From assembly GCA_028718045.1 (NCBI GenBank), contig JAQUMQ010000045.1:1-8951 (forward strand): a stretch of 8,951 bases of DNA, given 5' to 3'. The notes under the pieces are model-generated. The model worked only from the letters and a program-made list of their open reading frames with translations. It did not search any database and was not told where the DNA came from. Below, piece by piece: positions 1 through 6,651 of this stretch (within the stretch, counting starts at the first letter, position 1; every line of letters begins with the position of its first letter). The DNA comes from Actinomycetota bacterium (GTDB taxonomy: Bacteria; Actinomycetota; Humimicrobiia; Humimicrobiales; Humimicrobiaceae). The translations under genes were made by a program, and so were the position numbers.

Positions 1-17
1 ATAATATATTTTTTCAT
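1..17 (-). CDS. Possible first codons of a gene leaving the window
   Basis: Reading leftwards, an ATG at 17-15 is followed by codons for KKYI before the window ends. It is preceded by an AGAGGTG stretch at a normal Shine-Dalgarno distance. This could be the start of a real gene. However, the same upstream bases encode the residues ERGE of the M24-like remnant next to it, and the stop of that remnant overlaps this ATG (CTATGA). M24 proteins have a similar Tyr-Ile strand a few residues further on (AYILGG in the intact paralogue), so these codons may instead be the remnant continuing after another small deletion. Five codons cannot settle it. Confidence 0.3.
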
Positions 18-170
18 AGTTCACCTCTTTCAACACTCGGACACCGCCCGGAAAGATACCTGCCATTCATAGTATTGTATTCGTCAAAACAAACGAAAAA
101 AATTCAGTTTTTTGTCTGAAGCAAGTTTCTTTATCTCGTCAATTCTTATTTTATATTCGTTATTAGACAG
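14..170 (-). pseudogene. N-terminal remnant of a second M24-family protein, frameshifted
   Basis: From CTG at 170 one frame reads LSNNEYKIRIDEIKKLA and on to a TGA at 86-84. Removing one T from the run of seven at 102-96 (minus strand) joins it to the frame FDEYNTMNGRYLSGRCP, ending VERGEL and TGA at 16-14. The joined peptide of about 51 residues aligns with residues 2-53 of the intact M24 protein at 7824-6652. Over the 21 residues from DE to EG, 13 are identical (D, E, N, NG, YLSG, CP, E, G). An AGGGAG ribosome-binding site at 183-178 sits 7 bases before the CTG, the place a normal start should occupy; no ATG, GTG or TTG is in frame there. The gene is therefore a paralogue with a lost or unusual start, a frameshift and no visible C-terminal two thirds. 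A sequencing error in the T run could explain the frameshift but not the missing start or the second stop. Confidence 0.72.
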
Positions 171-201
171 CGATATTCTCCCTTATTTATTTAAAATATA
201 T

Positions 202-220
202 CTTTATAATTCTTATAAAG
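202..220 (-). terminator. Short hairpin after the mutarotase gene, possible weak terminator
   Basis: CTTTATAA and TTATAAAG form a perfect 8-bp stem with a 3-base loop, 24 bases past the mutarotase stop codon. It is followed on the minus strand by ATATATTTT rather than a clean T run. Only two of the eight pairs are G-C, so termination would be weak. It might instead stabilise the mRNA end. Confidence 0.3.
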
Positions 221-243
221 TATACTGATTTACAGTCTTGCAA

Positions 244-594
244 TTAAAATTTTAAAATACCATTTTCATCGAACTCGTCAAGCCTCCACACAGGCTTAAG
301 ATCAAGCAAAACATCCTCTGTGTGAAAAAAATCTTTATCAATCATAATCATAGCTCTTACTTTTGCTGTCCATTTTTTATAAATTTCTATAGACGAAAGT
401 CTTGAAATGGAATCTTTAAAGTTTTGGCATTTCATAAAAACCATAACCAAATTGTCAAAAATATAAATATATTCTTCAAGAAATCCTGATCCTCTCAGCG
501 CTTTTATAAGTTCCGGCCAGGTATTATCATGCAATTCCATATAATCTCTCACATTTTCAGGTTTTAATTTAATTATTTCACATATGACTTCCAT
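244..594 (-). CDS. rhaM: L-rhamnose mutarotase family protein
   Basis: Cytoplasmic protein of 116 residues, slightly longer than the roughly 104 residues usual in the RhaM/YiiL family. The family interconverts the alpha and beta anomers of L-rhamnose and supplies the anomer used by the isomerase. The N-terminal strand is followed by Y18-MEL-H22-DNTWPEL. This is the family signature in which the E. coli enzyme has its active-site Tyr and catalytic His22; a conserved Trp follows at YKKW (about residue 75). The ATG start is supported by AAGGGAG six bases upstream. The last 20 residues, ending DENGILKF, extend past the usual C-terminus. It has its own promoter (674-702) and stands apart from the main operon, flanked by pseudogenes. 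No rhamnose isomerase, kinase or aldolase is in the window, so the link to rhamnose rests on family membership. Related mutarotases may accept other deoxysugars. Confidence 0.88.
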   Translation of the reverse strand: MEVICEIIKLKPENVRDYMELHDNTWPELIKALRGSGFLEEYIYIFDNLVMVFMKCQNFKDSISRLSSIEIYKKWTAKVRAMIMIDKDFFHTEDVLLDLKPVWRLDEFDENGILKF

Positions 595-673
595 GAAATT
601 CTCCCTTCATGAGATAAAAATATTTTAAGACAAAAATTAAATGGTTTTTACAAAAAACTCTGATTTATGTTTT

Positions 674-702
674 ATAATTTAAATTAAATAAATTCTTGTC
701 AA
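674..702 (-). promoter_or_regulatory. Predicted sigma-70-type promoter of the mutarotase gene
   Basis: A perfect TTGACA at 702-697 is followed by a 17-base spacer and AATTAT at 679-674 (4 of 6 matches to TATAAT). This predicts a leader of about 70 bases before the mutarotase ATG. The site lies just after the stop codon of the permease remnant, so the gene need not rely on read-through from the main operon. Confidence 0.5.
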
Positions 703-722
703 TCTTATAACAAATTATTTAA

Positions 723-1052
723 TTAACCTTTAACTGTTCCTACAGCAAGTCTTTGTATAAACCATTTCTATAAAAAGTAAATATTATTAGAGAAGGCAAA
801 GCACTTCTACTAAAGCACCCGTTAAACCATATCATGTAATTTTTATAAAACCTATATGAGATATCACCAGACATGGCGGTAATATTCTAACAGTTTTTAA
901 TGTAAATTAAGTGCAAGTAAATAAGTATTAATTATACGAATTTAAAAGAACAATAATTCCTATTACAATCGCTCTTAGACTTATGATTGCCAAAATCGCT
1001 CTTAAGAAAAACCAACTCTCATAGCATCGTCAATTCAGGTGATCTCTTTTAG
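723..1052 (-). pseudogene. Decayed MalG-type sugar ABC permease, C-terminal third
   Basis: Reading leftwards, this region holds the end of a carbohydrate ABC permease broken by stops and frameshifts. The EAA cytoplasmic loop survives as LKE, then a TGA at 1037-1035, then IDDAMRVG, where intact permeases have LKEAARIDG. After a one-base shift come FFLRAILAIIS and AIVIGIIVLLNSYN, a TAA at 930-928, YLFT, a TAA at 909-907, then LKTV. This is the segment that reads roughly WNEYLF..T....LKT in intact proteins. Two more one-base losses later comes TGALV, then ALPSLIIFTFYR, then KWFIQRLAVGTVKG and a stop at 725-723, the classic C-terminus of this family (compare QRYFVKGLTAGAVKG). The sequence differs clearly from the intact MalG-type permease at 3787-2951, so it is not a recent copy of it. 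An 11-bp direct repeat (967-977, 994-1004) encodes LRAI twice. Confidence 0.85.
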
Positions 1053-1068
1053 CTACTTAAGAATAGTA

Positions 1069-1185
1069 TTAAAGTAATTTTTTAACAATAACTATATACC
1101 TTCCAACAGTAAAAGAATAATCCTCAAATCCTGCATCCATAACTTATTTATACCAATCCTTTTCTTCCGACCCGATGTTTTTCAC
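1069..1185 (-). pseudogene. C-terminal remnant of an unidentified gene, perhaps a methyltransferase
   Basis: One frame reads VKNIGSEEKDWYK, a TAA, VMDAGFEDYSFTVGRYIVIV, then KKLL and a stop at 1071-1069. The alternation of charged and hydrophobic residues looks like real protein, and no ribosome-binding site precedes it. The pattern 'WYK..M..AGF.....VGRYIVIV.KK' resembles the last helix and strand of class I SAM-dependent methyltransferases. That resemblance is from memory and weak. It is best read as the end of a gene lost when the neighbouring region was rearranged. Confidence 0.4.
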
Positions 1186-1247
1186 CTAAGTTTCCTTACT
1201 TATAATTATTTTCAACAAATTTACTATATTAATACTAATATCCTTTT

Positions 1248-2864
1248 CTATACCCAGCTTACTTTTATTTCTCTATTAGTATACTTTTCCAATACTTTCT
1301 TAATACTAAAGTACGCTTTTTTTGGATTTAGATCCTCTCTGCAAAAGCCGCCATGTGGCATCCAATTATGCTTACAGTCTTCTAAGCTTACTGCAGTAAT
1401 TCCTTTTACTTCATTAAAACTAAGCGCTATTGTCAAAAATTTTTCCCACCACTCAGCTTGTATATATTCAGACCATGGATCATGCCAGCACCCATTGACA
1501 ACTCCCCATGCACAAGAATCGAATATACCTCCAGGGGATTGAGCGTAAATATGAACAGGATGCCCTAGACTACAGTAAAATTCAATCTGCTGTGTTAATT
1601 TACCAAGATCATAAGTCGCATAACTTCCAGCACCATGATAAAGCTGAATTCCAATTACATAATCATTAATACCTGATCCCTCTAATGCTTTATACCATTC
1701 TCTTGGCCCATTTTCCCACTCAGGTTTTATCATTCTAGAAGGTTGGGTAACCAAGCATGTATCAGATTCCACTGCGGCTGAAGGATGGATTTTAGATATT
1801 CTTTCTTTAACAGCTTTAAATAAAAATACCCTATCCTCAAAAGAAAAATTGACCTCTTTATAAAACCAGTCATGAGATTCGTTTAAAATTGACCACAATC
1901 TTATGAAATGACCATATCTTTTTATTGTCTCGTCTGTTAAATTGATTAAGTAACTAGCCATTTCCTCAACTTCTCTTGTGTGTTTGATCCATTCAGGCAT
2001 ATAATGAAACCAACCTAAACAATGTCCAATGCCATCCAAACCATGACTATCAATCCAATTCATTTGCTGATCTATAATGCGCCAATCAAATTTATCATGA
2101 TTAACAGGTTGGCTCCATTTCCAAAACATTGACACTGCCCCTGTATTGCAAATAGATAAGTAATTTCTTTCAAATTCCTTATTACCCTTCTTTTTACTAA
2201 AGCCACTATCCCACCTACCAGGAGCAACATCATTACCATCAATAAAAGTGCTAAAACTAAAACTACGCTTGCTGGAAAGTTTGCCTAATCTTTGTAGCGC
2301 TCTCGTAACTTCAATATTTTCACTTACATTTAGTGCGTGACCAAGAGCAATATTTGCTTTTAAAAGTTTCTCTTCTTTGTTAAGCAACTTATCAGATTGT
2401 CTTAATTTTTCAATAGCTATATCTAATTCATTTTTTATATAATCATCAATATAAATGCCTGCTGCCTGATGAGATTTTATCCTTTTTTTACAGTATGCTA
2501 TTTCTGATTTTGCAGCCTCAATATCAAAAAGTATGATTTCCTCGTTTTGCCAATCTTCTGGAATATATAATTCGCCTTCATTATCTGCCCTGCACATTAC
2601 TTGTCCAAATCCATCAACCCAGCAGGTAGCTTGGATACCCATCCTTTTATTTTTAAGAATTGTAACCTGACACCTCTTTTCTGATATCCAAAAAGCTTTT
2701 ACATATGGGAAAACAAATCCATCTTTATCAATAGTTTGAAAAGTAAGATAAGACGGAATTAGAAGACTGTCATCACCGCCTATTACATCATTGTTGTTGC
2801 TTATTCTCCAACCTTCCGGTTTCACAGGATAAGCAAAATCATAAAAAATAATTTTCCCTGACAT
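1248..2864 (-). CDS. GH10-like glycoside hydrolase lacking the nucleophile, cytoplasmic
   Basis: 538 residues. About 180 N-terminal residues match nothing I recognise: a beta-like part, then long charged helices at 115-190. They are followed by a TIM barrel resembling glycoside hydrolase family 10 (xylanase type). Barrel landmarks are TFIDGNDVAPGRW (206-218), SMFWKWSQP with KFDW (245-261), GHCLGWFHYMPEW (280-292, compare GHTLVWH..TPSW), WSILNES (324-330), GIQLYH (405-410) and the C-terminal LNPKKAYFSIKKVL (512-525, compare NPKPAY). E329 in LNE matches the family acid/base. At the nucleophile strand, where active enzymes have a Glu (ITE-type motif), the sequence is HPVHIYAQSPG, with Ala441 or Gln442 at the expected place. 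There is no signal peptide, so it should stay in the cytoplasm. It is the last gene of the operon, 86 bases after the permease. GAGAG six bases before the ATG, and AGAGGAG further out, serve as ribosome-binding sites. It may be an unconventional hydrolase, a lyase-like enzyme or a sugar-binding protein. Confidence 0.75.
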   Translation of the reverse strand: MSGKIIFYDFAYPVKPEGWRISNNNDVIGGDDSLLIPSYLTFQTIDKDGFVFPYVKAFWISEKRCQVTILKNKRMGIQATCWVDGFGQVMCRADNEGELYIPEDWQNEEIILFDIEAAKSEIAYCKKRIKSHQAAGIYIDDYIKNELDIAIEKLRQSDKLLNKEEKLLKANIALGHALNVSENIEVTRALQRLGKLSSKRSFSFSTFIDGNDVAPGRWDSGFSKKKGNKEFERNYLSICNTGAVSMFWKWSQPVNHDKFDWRIIDQQMNWIDSHGLDGIGHCLGWFHYMPEWIKHTREVEEMASYLINLTDETIKRYGHFIRLWSILNESHDWFYKEVNFSFEDRVFLFKAVKERISKIHPSAAVESDTCLVTQPSRMIKPEWENGPREWYKALEGSGINDYVIGIQLYHGAGSYATYDLGKLTQQIEFYCSLGHPVHIYAQSPGGIFDSCAWGVVNGCWHDPWSEYIQAEWWEKFLTIALSFNEVKGITAVSLEDCKHNWMPHGGFCREDLNPKKAYFSIKKVLEKYTNREIKVSWV

Positions 2865-2950
2865 TTTTTTCTCTCTTCTCCTCTAAATAATTAGAAAATC
2901 CTAAAATAATTTGCAAAAGCCCGATAAAAAAAATTAATTTATAAAATTTT

Positions 2951-3787
2951 TTATTGCTTAACGGCTCCACCCATAATTCCAGAAATAATCATTCTCTGAG
3001 CAAAAAAATATGCTATAAATAGAGGGGCATTGACTAATATTAAATCGGCAAATACCAAATGCCAATTAATAGAACGTTCCCCTGAACTAACAAATCTATA
3101 AAGTCCTAACACAAGAGTATTGCTTGCATCACCTTTTAAAAGATAAAATGGCCAAATAAAGTCATTCCAAATTGATAGTGTTAAAAATATAGCAACTGTT
3201 ACTATAATAGGCTTTAGCAGCGGTAAAATTATGATAAAAAATACTTGTATATTCGTACAACCATCAATTCTAGCTGCTTCTTCTAATTCTTTTGGTATAG
3301 ATTTTATAAAACCAGTAGTAAAAAAAATTGAAAAAGATAAAAGAGTCCCGATATAAAAGAGTATTATTCCTAAATAAGAACCATAAATATGTAATATTTT
3401 TAAAACTTTAACGGATGTTACTACAGCAGGAGGAATAAGTATGCTGCTAATTGTTACATAATATATAATTGATATAATCTTTGACTTGCTTCTCGCAAAA
3501 ATCCAAGAAGCTAGGGATCCTAAAATTACTATAGATGGAATTGTAGTTATTGTAAGGAATAATGTATTAAAAAATCCTCTAAAAAAATCACCTTTTTTTA
3601 TCACAGTTGAATAATTTTCAATTAAATACCATTTTGATGGCAAATTAAATCCTAGAATACTTGATTCCCTTAAAGATTTAAACGAATTTATCAATATCAA
3701 CCAGAATGGAAGTAATATTATTATAAAAGCCAATAGCCCTACAGCAAAATACCTGGCACTAACATTTTTTTTCAAATCTTTCTTCAC
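2951..3787 (-). CDS. Sugar ABC transporter permease, MalG type
   Basis: 278-residue inner-membrane permease of the carbohydrate uptake CUT1 family. An N-terminal membrane helix (residues about 13-34) is followed by further hydrophobic segments near 73-97, 107-125, 138-160, 183-206 and 243-265. The EAA loop that docks the ATPase is EEAARIDGCTNIQVFF..ILPL (169-190). The C-terminus GIMGGAVKQ is typical of the family. It starts with GTG, overlapping the TGA of the MalF-type gene by four bases (GTGA), which implies translational coupling. It pairs with that protein and the binding protein at 6130-4757. No ATP-binding subunit is encoded in the window; many such systems borrow a shared MsmX/MalK-like ATPase encoded elsewhere. 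The substrate cannot be read from the sequence. Confidence 0.93.
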   Translation of the reverse strand: MKKDLKKNVSARYFAVGLLAFIIILLPFWLILINSFKSLRESSILGFNLPSKWYLIENYSTVIKKGDFFRGFFNTLFLTITTIPSIVILGSLASWIFARSKSKIISIIYYVTISSILIPPAVVTSVKVLKILHIYGSYLGIILFYIGTLLSFSIFFTTGFIKSIPKELEEAARIDGCTNIQVFFIIILPLLKPIIVTVAIFLTLSIWNDFIWPFYLLKGDASNTLVLGLYRFVSSGERSINWHLVFADLILVNAPLFIAYFFAQRMIISGIMGGAVKQ

Positions 3788-4671
3788 AATTCAACTTCTC
3801 TCTTTTTTAAAACTATAATTAATGGAAAAGCAATGGCACATATAATTAAAAATAATAGCAGGCTCACGCTAGTAGCATAACCCCATCTTCCAGACCCAAA
3901 TAAATTAAATATGTACATATTTAATACTTCAGTTGTTCTGGCAGGACCTCCTCTTACCATTGATAAAGGTATTTCAAATGACCACATTGCACCTATTAGG
4001 CTTGTAATTATACTAAACGTAAAAGCTGGACCTAGAAGTGGTATTTTTATTTTAGTTATAATTTGCAACGGATTTGCTCCTTCAACTTTCGCAGCTTCTT
4101 TAAGTTCGACTGGTATTAAGTTCAAGCCTGCAATATAAATTAACATCGGTACACCAAAATATTTCCAACTATGAACCAATATAACAAAAAAAATAGTCCA
4201 TTCCACACTGCCTAAAAAAGGAAAAGAAATATTTCCACCAGTTATAAAACCCAAAAAATTGTTTAATGGCCCTTTGTTGCTAAATATAGCCTTAAATAGA
4301 TATCCGCTAGCTAAAGAAGACATTAGTACAGGCATAAAAAGTGTTGTTCTTAATAGAGTACTTATTTTTGTTGTTTTCTCTAAAGCTAAAGCTAAAATAA
4401 GTGCTCCTAAGTTCATTATAATACAAACACCTATTGCATACTTAAAAGTAATAATTAAACTTTTCCAAACCATTCCTTCTTCACTTAGCTCAATAACATT
4501 TTTTAATCCTATAAAATCAACACCTGATTTATAGGTAGTCCAATCTGTAAAAGAATAAAATAAATTTAAAATGATAGGTAAAATAAAAAATAAAGAAACT
4601 AATATAATTGCTGGTAATAAGAAATATAACTTATACTGATTCTTTTTAATATCACTTAAGTTAATAAACAT
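3784..4671 (-). CDS. Sugar ABC transporter permease, MalF/UgpA type
   Basis: 295-residue CUT1 permease with about six membrane segments (near 14-38, 71-98, 108-130, 158-182, 214-236 and 268-288). The EAA loop is ELKEAAKVEGANPLQIITKI (189-208), followed by KIPLLGP. The N-terminal LPAIILVSLFFILPIILNLFYSF and the FIGLKN motif (53-58) are typical of the family. The ATG start has only a weak purine stretch (GGATTGG) upstream. This poor ribosome-binding site and the inverted repeat at 4706-4745 both suggest lower expression than the binding protein. It forms the heterodimeric channel with the MalG-type protein, with which it overlaps by four bases. Confidence 0.93.
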   Translation of the reverse strand: MFINLSDIKKNQYKLYFLLPAIILVSLFFILPIILNLFYSFTDWTTYKSGVDFIGLKNVIELSEEGMVWKSLIITFKYAIGVCIIMNLGALILALALEKTTKISTLLRTTLFMPVLMSSLASGYLFKAIFSNKGPLNNFLGFITGGNISFPFLGSVEWTIFFVILVHSWKYFGVPMLIYIAGLNLIPVELKEAAKVEGANPLQIITKIKIPLLGPAFTFSIITSLIGAMWSFEIPLSMVRGGPARTTEVLNMYIFNLFGSGRWGYATSVSLLLFLIICAIAFPLIIVLKKREVEL

Positions 4672-4705
4672 TTTTTAACCAATCCTATTAACATTCGTTA
4701 TTTTT

Positions 4706-4745
4706 AATTTAATGCTGGTAATAAATTTATTACCAGCATTAAATT
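4706..4745. repeat. Perfect 40-bp inverted repeat between binding-protein and permease genes
   Basis: Two 20-base arms meet at 4725/4726 without a mismatch; the inner 15 bases of the left arm are AATGCTGGTAATAAA. The repeat begins 11 bases after the binding-protein stop codon. In RNA it would form a long stem with a minimal loop. No T run follows on the minus strand (AAAAATAACG follows), so it is not a standard terminator. By analogy with the malE-malF spacer, it probably protects the 3' end of the binding-protein message or reduces read-through, giving more binding protein than permease. Confidence 0.8.
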
Positions 4746-4756
4746 CGATTAATCAA

Positions 4757-6130
4757 TTATTTTTTAAAATCTGGACTTCCTGCTGTTTCTGCGCTTTTCC
4801 TAAACTCATCGCTAAGAGCTTTGCATACATCAAGAGGTGTCTTTATGCCTGCTACCATTTCCTGCATAAAAGTCTCAAATGGCCCATAGGCATATTTTAA
4901 TTTACCCCAAGAGGCATCCGAACTAGCACTAACATATTTCAGTAATTGCTGATCTGGTAAATCTAATTCTGGGGACTTAAAACCTTCAAAGACAGGATGT
5001 TGGGGAGTTTCGTCGCAATAAGTTTGATAATATTTTTCATATGGCGCTGTACCAGTTAAGTATTTAATAAATTCTTTTGCCCCTTTTATCTTTTCTGGAT
5101 CACCAGTATCAGGAACATACCAATTAGACCAGCCGGCTCCTGGTGATGTAAAAGCACAAGAATAATCTAAACTCGGAGTAAACATACCAATCTTTTTATT
5201 TACTTCATCCAATCCAAATTTTTCAATTAAGGTAGGTATGATATAATTTCCACCAAAAGCCAACATTGCAACTTTACTAGACATTATTTCTTCATGCCCA
5301 CCATCAAAAGTCGCTGTCAAAATATCTGTATTAAAATATCCTGCATCTAGCAATTCTTTATATTTCTCTATACTTTTTAAAAATATCGGATTATTAAAAT
5401 CATCCTGATTAGTATTAATCTTGTCTACAATAGTTGGATTATCTTTAAAACCAGATGCAAAAAACATATAGGGAATTATTTGCAAAGGCCACTGATCACC
5501 ACCTGCGTCATAGATTGGTATATAACCTGCATCTTTTGCAACTTTACAAAGTTTTTTAAGTTCATCATAATTTCCTGGGAGCTCTCCTATATTAAGCGCA
5601 TTAAAAACTTCTTTATTATAAATCATTGCAAATACAGTGGCATAATTTATATGTGGGCCATATACTTTATCTCCAATCCTGCTTGTAGTATCCATAAACC
5701 CGTATAAACTATTTCCAACAAATTCCATATCTGATAGATCTACCAATGTTTCTGTTGGATTTAATTGATAGAACCAATTCCCGGTGCCGTGGAACTGACA
5801 AATATCTGGCCTATCACCGGTAGCCCACTTAGTCAGAAATGTTTGTTCGAATGGCAATGGAACAACTTCTTTTTTAAGAATATACAAATCTTGAGCTTCA
5901 TTAAAACTATTTACAAATTTTTCCAATGCATTTGGTTGCGTTGAACTTATCCATGCAGTTATGGTAACTTTTTCTTTAGCTTCTGCAGTTTCGGTTGTTG
6001 TTGTAATAGCTTCGGTTTCTGTTGTGGTTTCAGTTATAACAGCAGCTTGTTCAGTTGTTTTACAGCTAGCTCCAAAACCCATAGTGGCTATTAATATTGC
6101 GACAACCAATATCAACCCGTATTTTTTCAT
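4757..6130 (-). CDS. Sugar ABC transporter substrate-binding lipoprotein
   Basis: 457 residues, normal for extracellular sugar-binding proteins of family 1 (CUT1 systems). It begins MKK, then a hydrophobic stretch (5-19), then GASC with Cys23 as the likely lipid-modified residue; Gly at the -3 position makes the lipobox slightly atypical. A Thr/Glu/Ala-rich flexible linker (about 24-53) leads to the first domain strand VTITAWISS. Typical family features follow: FNEAQD near residue 80, the KWATGDRPDICQFHG region, YNKEVFNALNI, and many aromatic residues (FHGTGNWFYQL, GPHINYATVF, WSNWYVP) that could stack on sugar rings. The start is well supported by AAGGAGGT at 6138-6145, the best ribosome-binding site in the window. 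It lies upstream of the two permease genes and is separated from them by the inverted repeat. Confidence 0.93.
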   Translation of the reverse strand: MKKYGLILVVAILIATMGFGASCKTTEQAAVITETTTETEAITTTTETAEAKEKVTITAWISSTQPNALEKFVNSFNEAQDLYILKKEVVPLPFEQTFLTKWATGDRPDICQFHGTGNWFYQLNPTETLVDLSDMEFVGNSLYGFMDTTSRIGDKVYGPHINYATVFAMIYNKEVFNALNIGELPGNYDELKKLCKVAKDAGYIPIYDAGGDQWPLQIIPYMFFASGFKDNPTIVDKINTNQDDFNNPIFLKSIEKYKELLDAGYFNTDILTATFDGGHEEIMSSKVAMLAFGGNYIIPTLIEKFGLDEVNKKIGMFTPSLDYSCAFTSPGAGWSNWYVPDTGDPEKIKGAKEFIKYLTGTAPYEKYYQTYCDETPQHPVFEGFKSPELDLPDQQLLKYVSASSDASWGKLKYAYGPFETFMQEMVAGIKTPLDVCKALSDEFRKSAETAGSPDFKK

Positions 6131-6209
6131 TTTTACGACCTCCTTTTTTTAAATAGATATATATTGATATATTTATTACTTTTTATATTTAATTTTTTAA
6201 AAATTGTTT

Positions 6210-6578
6210 TTAATAGCTATATGCAGTCCCGACATAGTAAGCTAATTTTTCCGAAGACGTATCAAGCCTTCCAAATGTAACGACTACCTTTACATCGCTT
6301 TCCAGTCTAAGAGCATATTGAACATGTAATGGTATTTTCACTCCGCCTATTTCTTCAGGTTTATCAAGCCTAATGCACTTGACCCTTTTTGCCTTAACTT
6401 CAAAAGAAATATCTTCTATAGGATCTTTATCTGAAAAGTAAATATTCATTTTTAAATTTGCATTTTTATCGGATGTATTAAGAATTATTAATGCTTCATG
6501 GGCTTGATAAGAGCTATTTATATCCGGTTCAGGAAGATCCCCGTCAGGAAAGAGCCATACATTTTTCCCTTCTTCCAT
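6210..6578 (-). CDS. Small protein of the Anabaena sensory rhodopsin transducer (ASRT) family
   Basis: 122 residues, no signal peptide or membrane segment, mainly beta-strand pattern. It matches the ASRT family (PF07100-type) from end to end: HEALIILNTSD (27-37; the Anabaena protein has HETVCILNAGD), NIYFSDKDPI (45-54; compare IYYSDKEPV), an alternating basic strand VKAKRVKCIRL (61-71), and VVVTFGRLDT (98-107; compare VVQHTRLDS). In Anabaena the protein is a tetramer that works with a sensory rhodopsin. Most relatives occur without rhodopsin, beside sugar genes, and comparative genomics has proposed that the fold binds small molecules, probably carbohydrates. Position between an M24 gene and a sugar ABC system fits that idea, and no rhodopsin is in the window. 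The start is supported by AAGGTGG six bases upstream. The exact ligand and function are unknown. Confidence 0.85.
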   Translation of the reverse strand: MEEGKNVWLFPDGDLPEPDINSSYQAHEALIILNTSDKNANLKMNIYFSDKDPIEDISFEVKAKRVKCIRLDKPEEIGGVKIPLHVQYALRLESDVKVVVTFGRLDTSSEKLAYYVGTAYSY

Positions 6579-6651
6579 TTTTTACCACCTTGTTTAAAAA
6601 TGTTAGATTTTAATAAAATTTTAATAATTGCTGGCTTATAAGGTTAAATAT

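Larger units (their letters stand above)
595..1247. other. Long stretch without an intact gene, mostly decayed coding sequence
   Basis: This 650-base stretch between the mutarotase and the GH10-like gene has no intact gene. It contains the mutarotase promoter and leader (595-702), the permease remnant (723-1052) and the small C-terminal remnant (1069-1185). Between 1186 and 1247, just past the GH10-like stop, there is only AT-rich sequence with a weak AT-only hairpin (ATATTA/TAATAT). No clear terminator for the main operon is visible there. Confidence 0.7.

Noticed and set aside
96..120. Stem TTCAG/CTGAA followed by seven T on the minus strand, resembling a terminator
   Set aside because: The stem is only five pairs with an eight-base loop, and the bases are explained as codons of the M24 remnant.
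967..1004. Two copies of AATCGCTCTTA as a possible regulatory repeat or array
   Set aside because: Only two copies, 27 bp apart, both inside the permease remnant where they encode LRAI; no array or further copy is visible.
2920..2960. A-run/T-run inverted repeat after the MalG-type gene as an operon terminator
   Set aside because: It pairs only A and T, and the GH10-like gene follows 86 bases later with its own ribosome-binding site, so one transcript is more likely.
3911..4534. Rightward open frames of 75 and 91 codons inside the MalF-type gene
   Set aside because: They lie antisense to a well-supported permease gene, with no ribosome-binding site and no recognisable protein features.
5961..6152. 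Rightward 63-codon frame opposite the start of the binding-protein gene
   Set aside because: Its Val/Ser-rich sequence is just the antisense of the Thr/Glu-rich linker.
6131..6209. Separate promoter for the binding-protein gene
   Set aside because: The spacer is AT-rich with many partial -10 matches but no convincing -35 box at a proper distance, and no operator copy.
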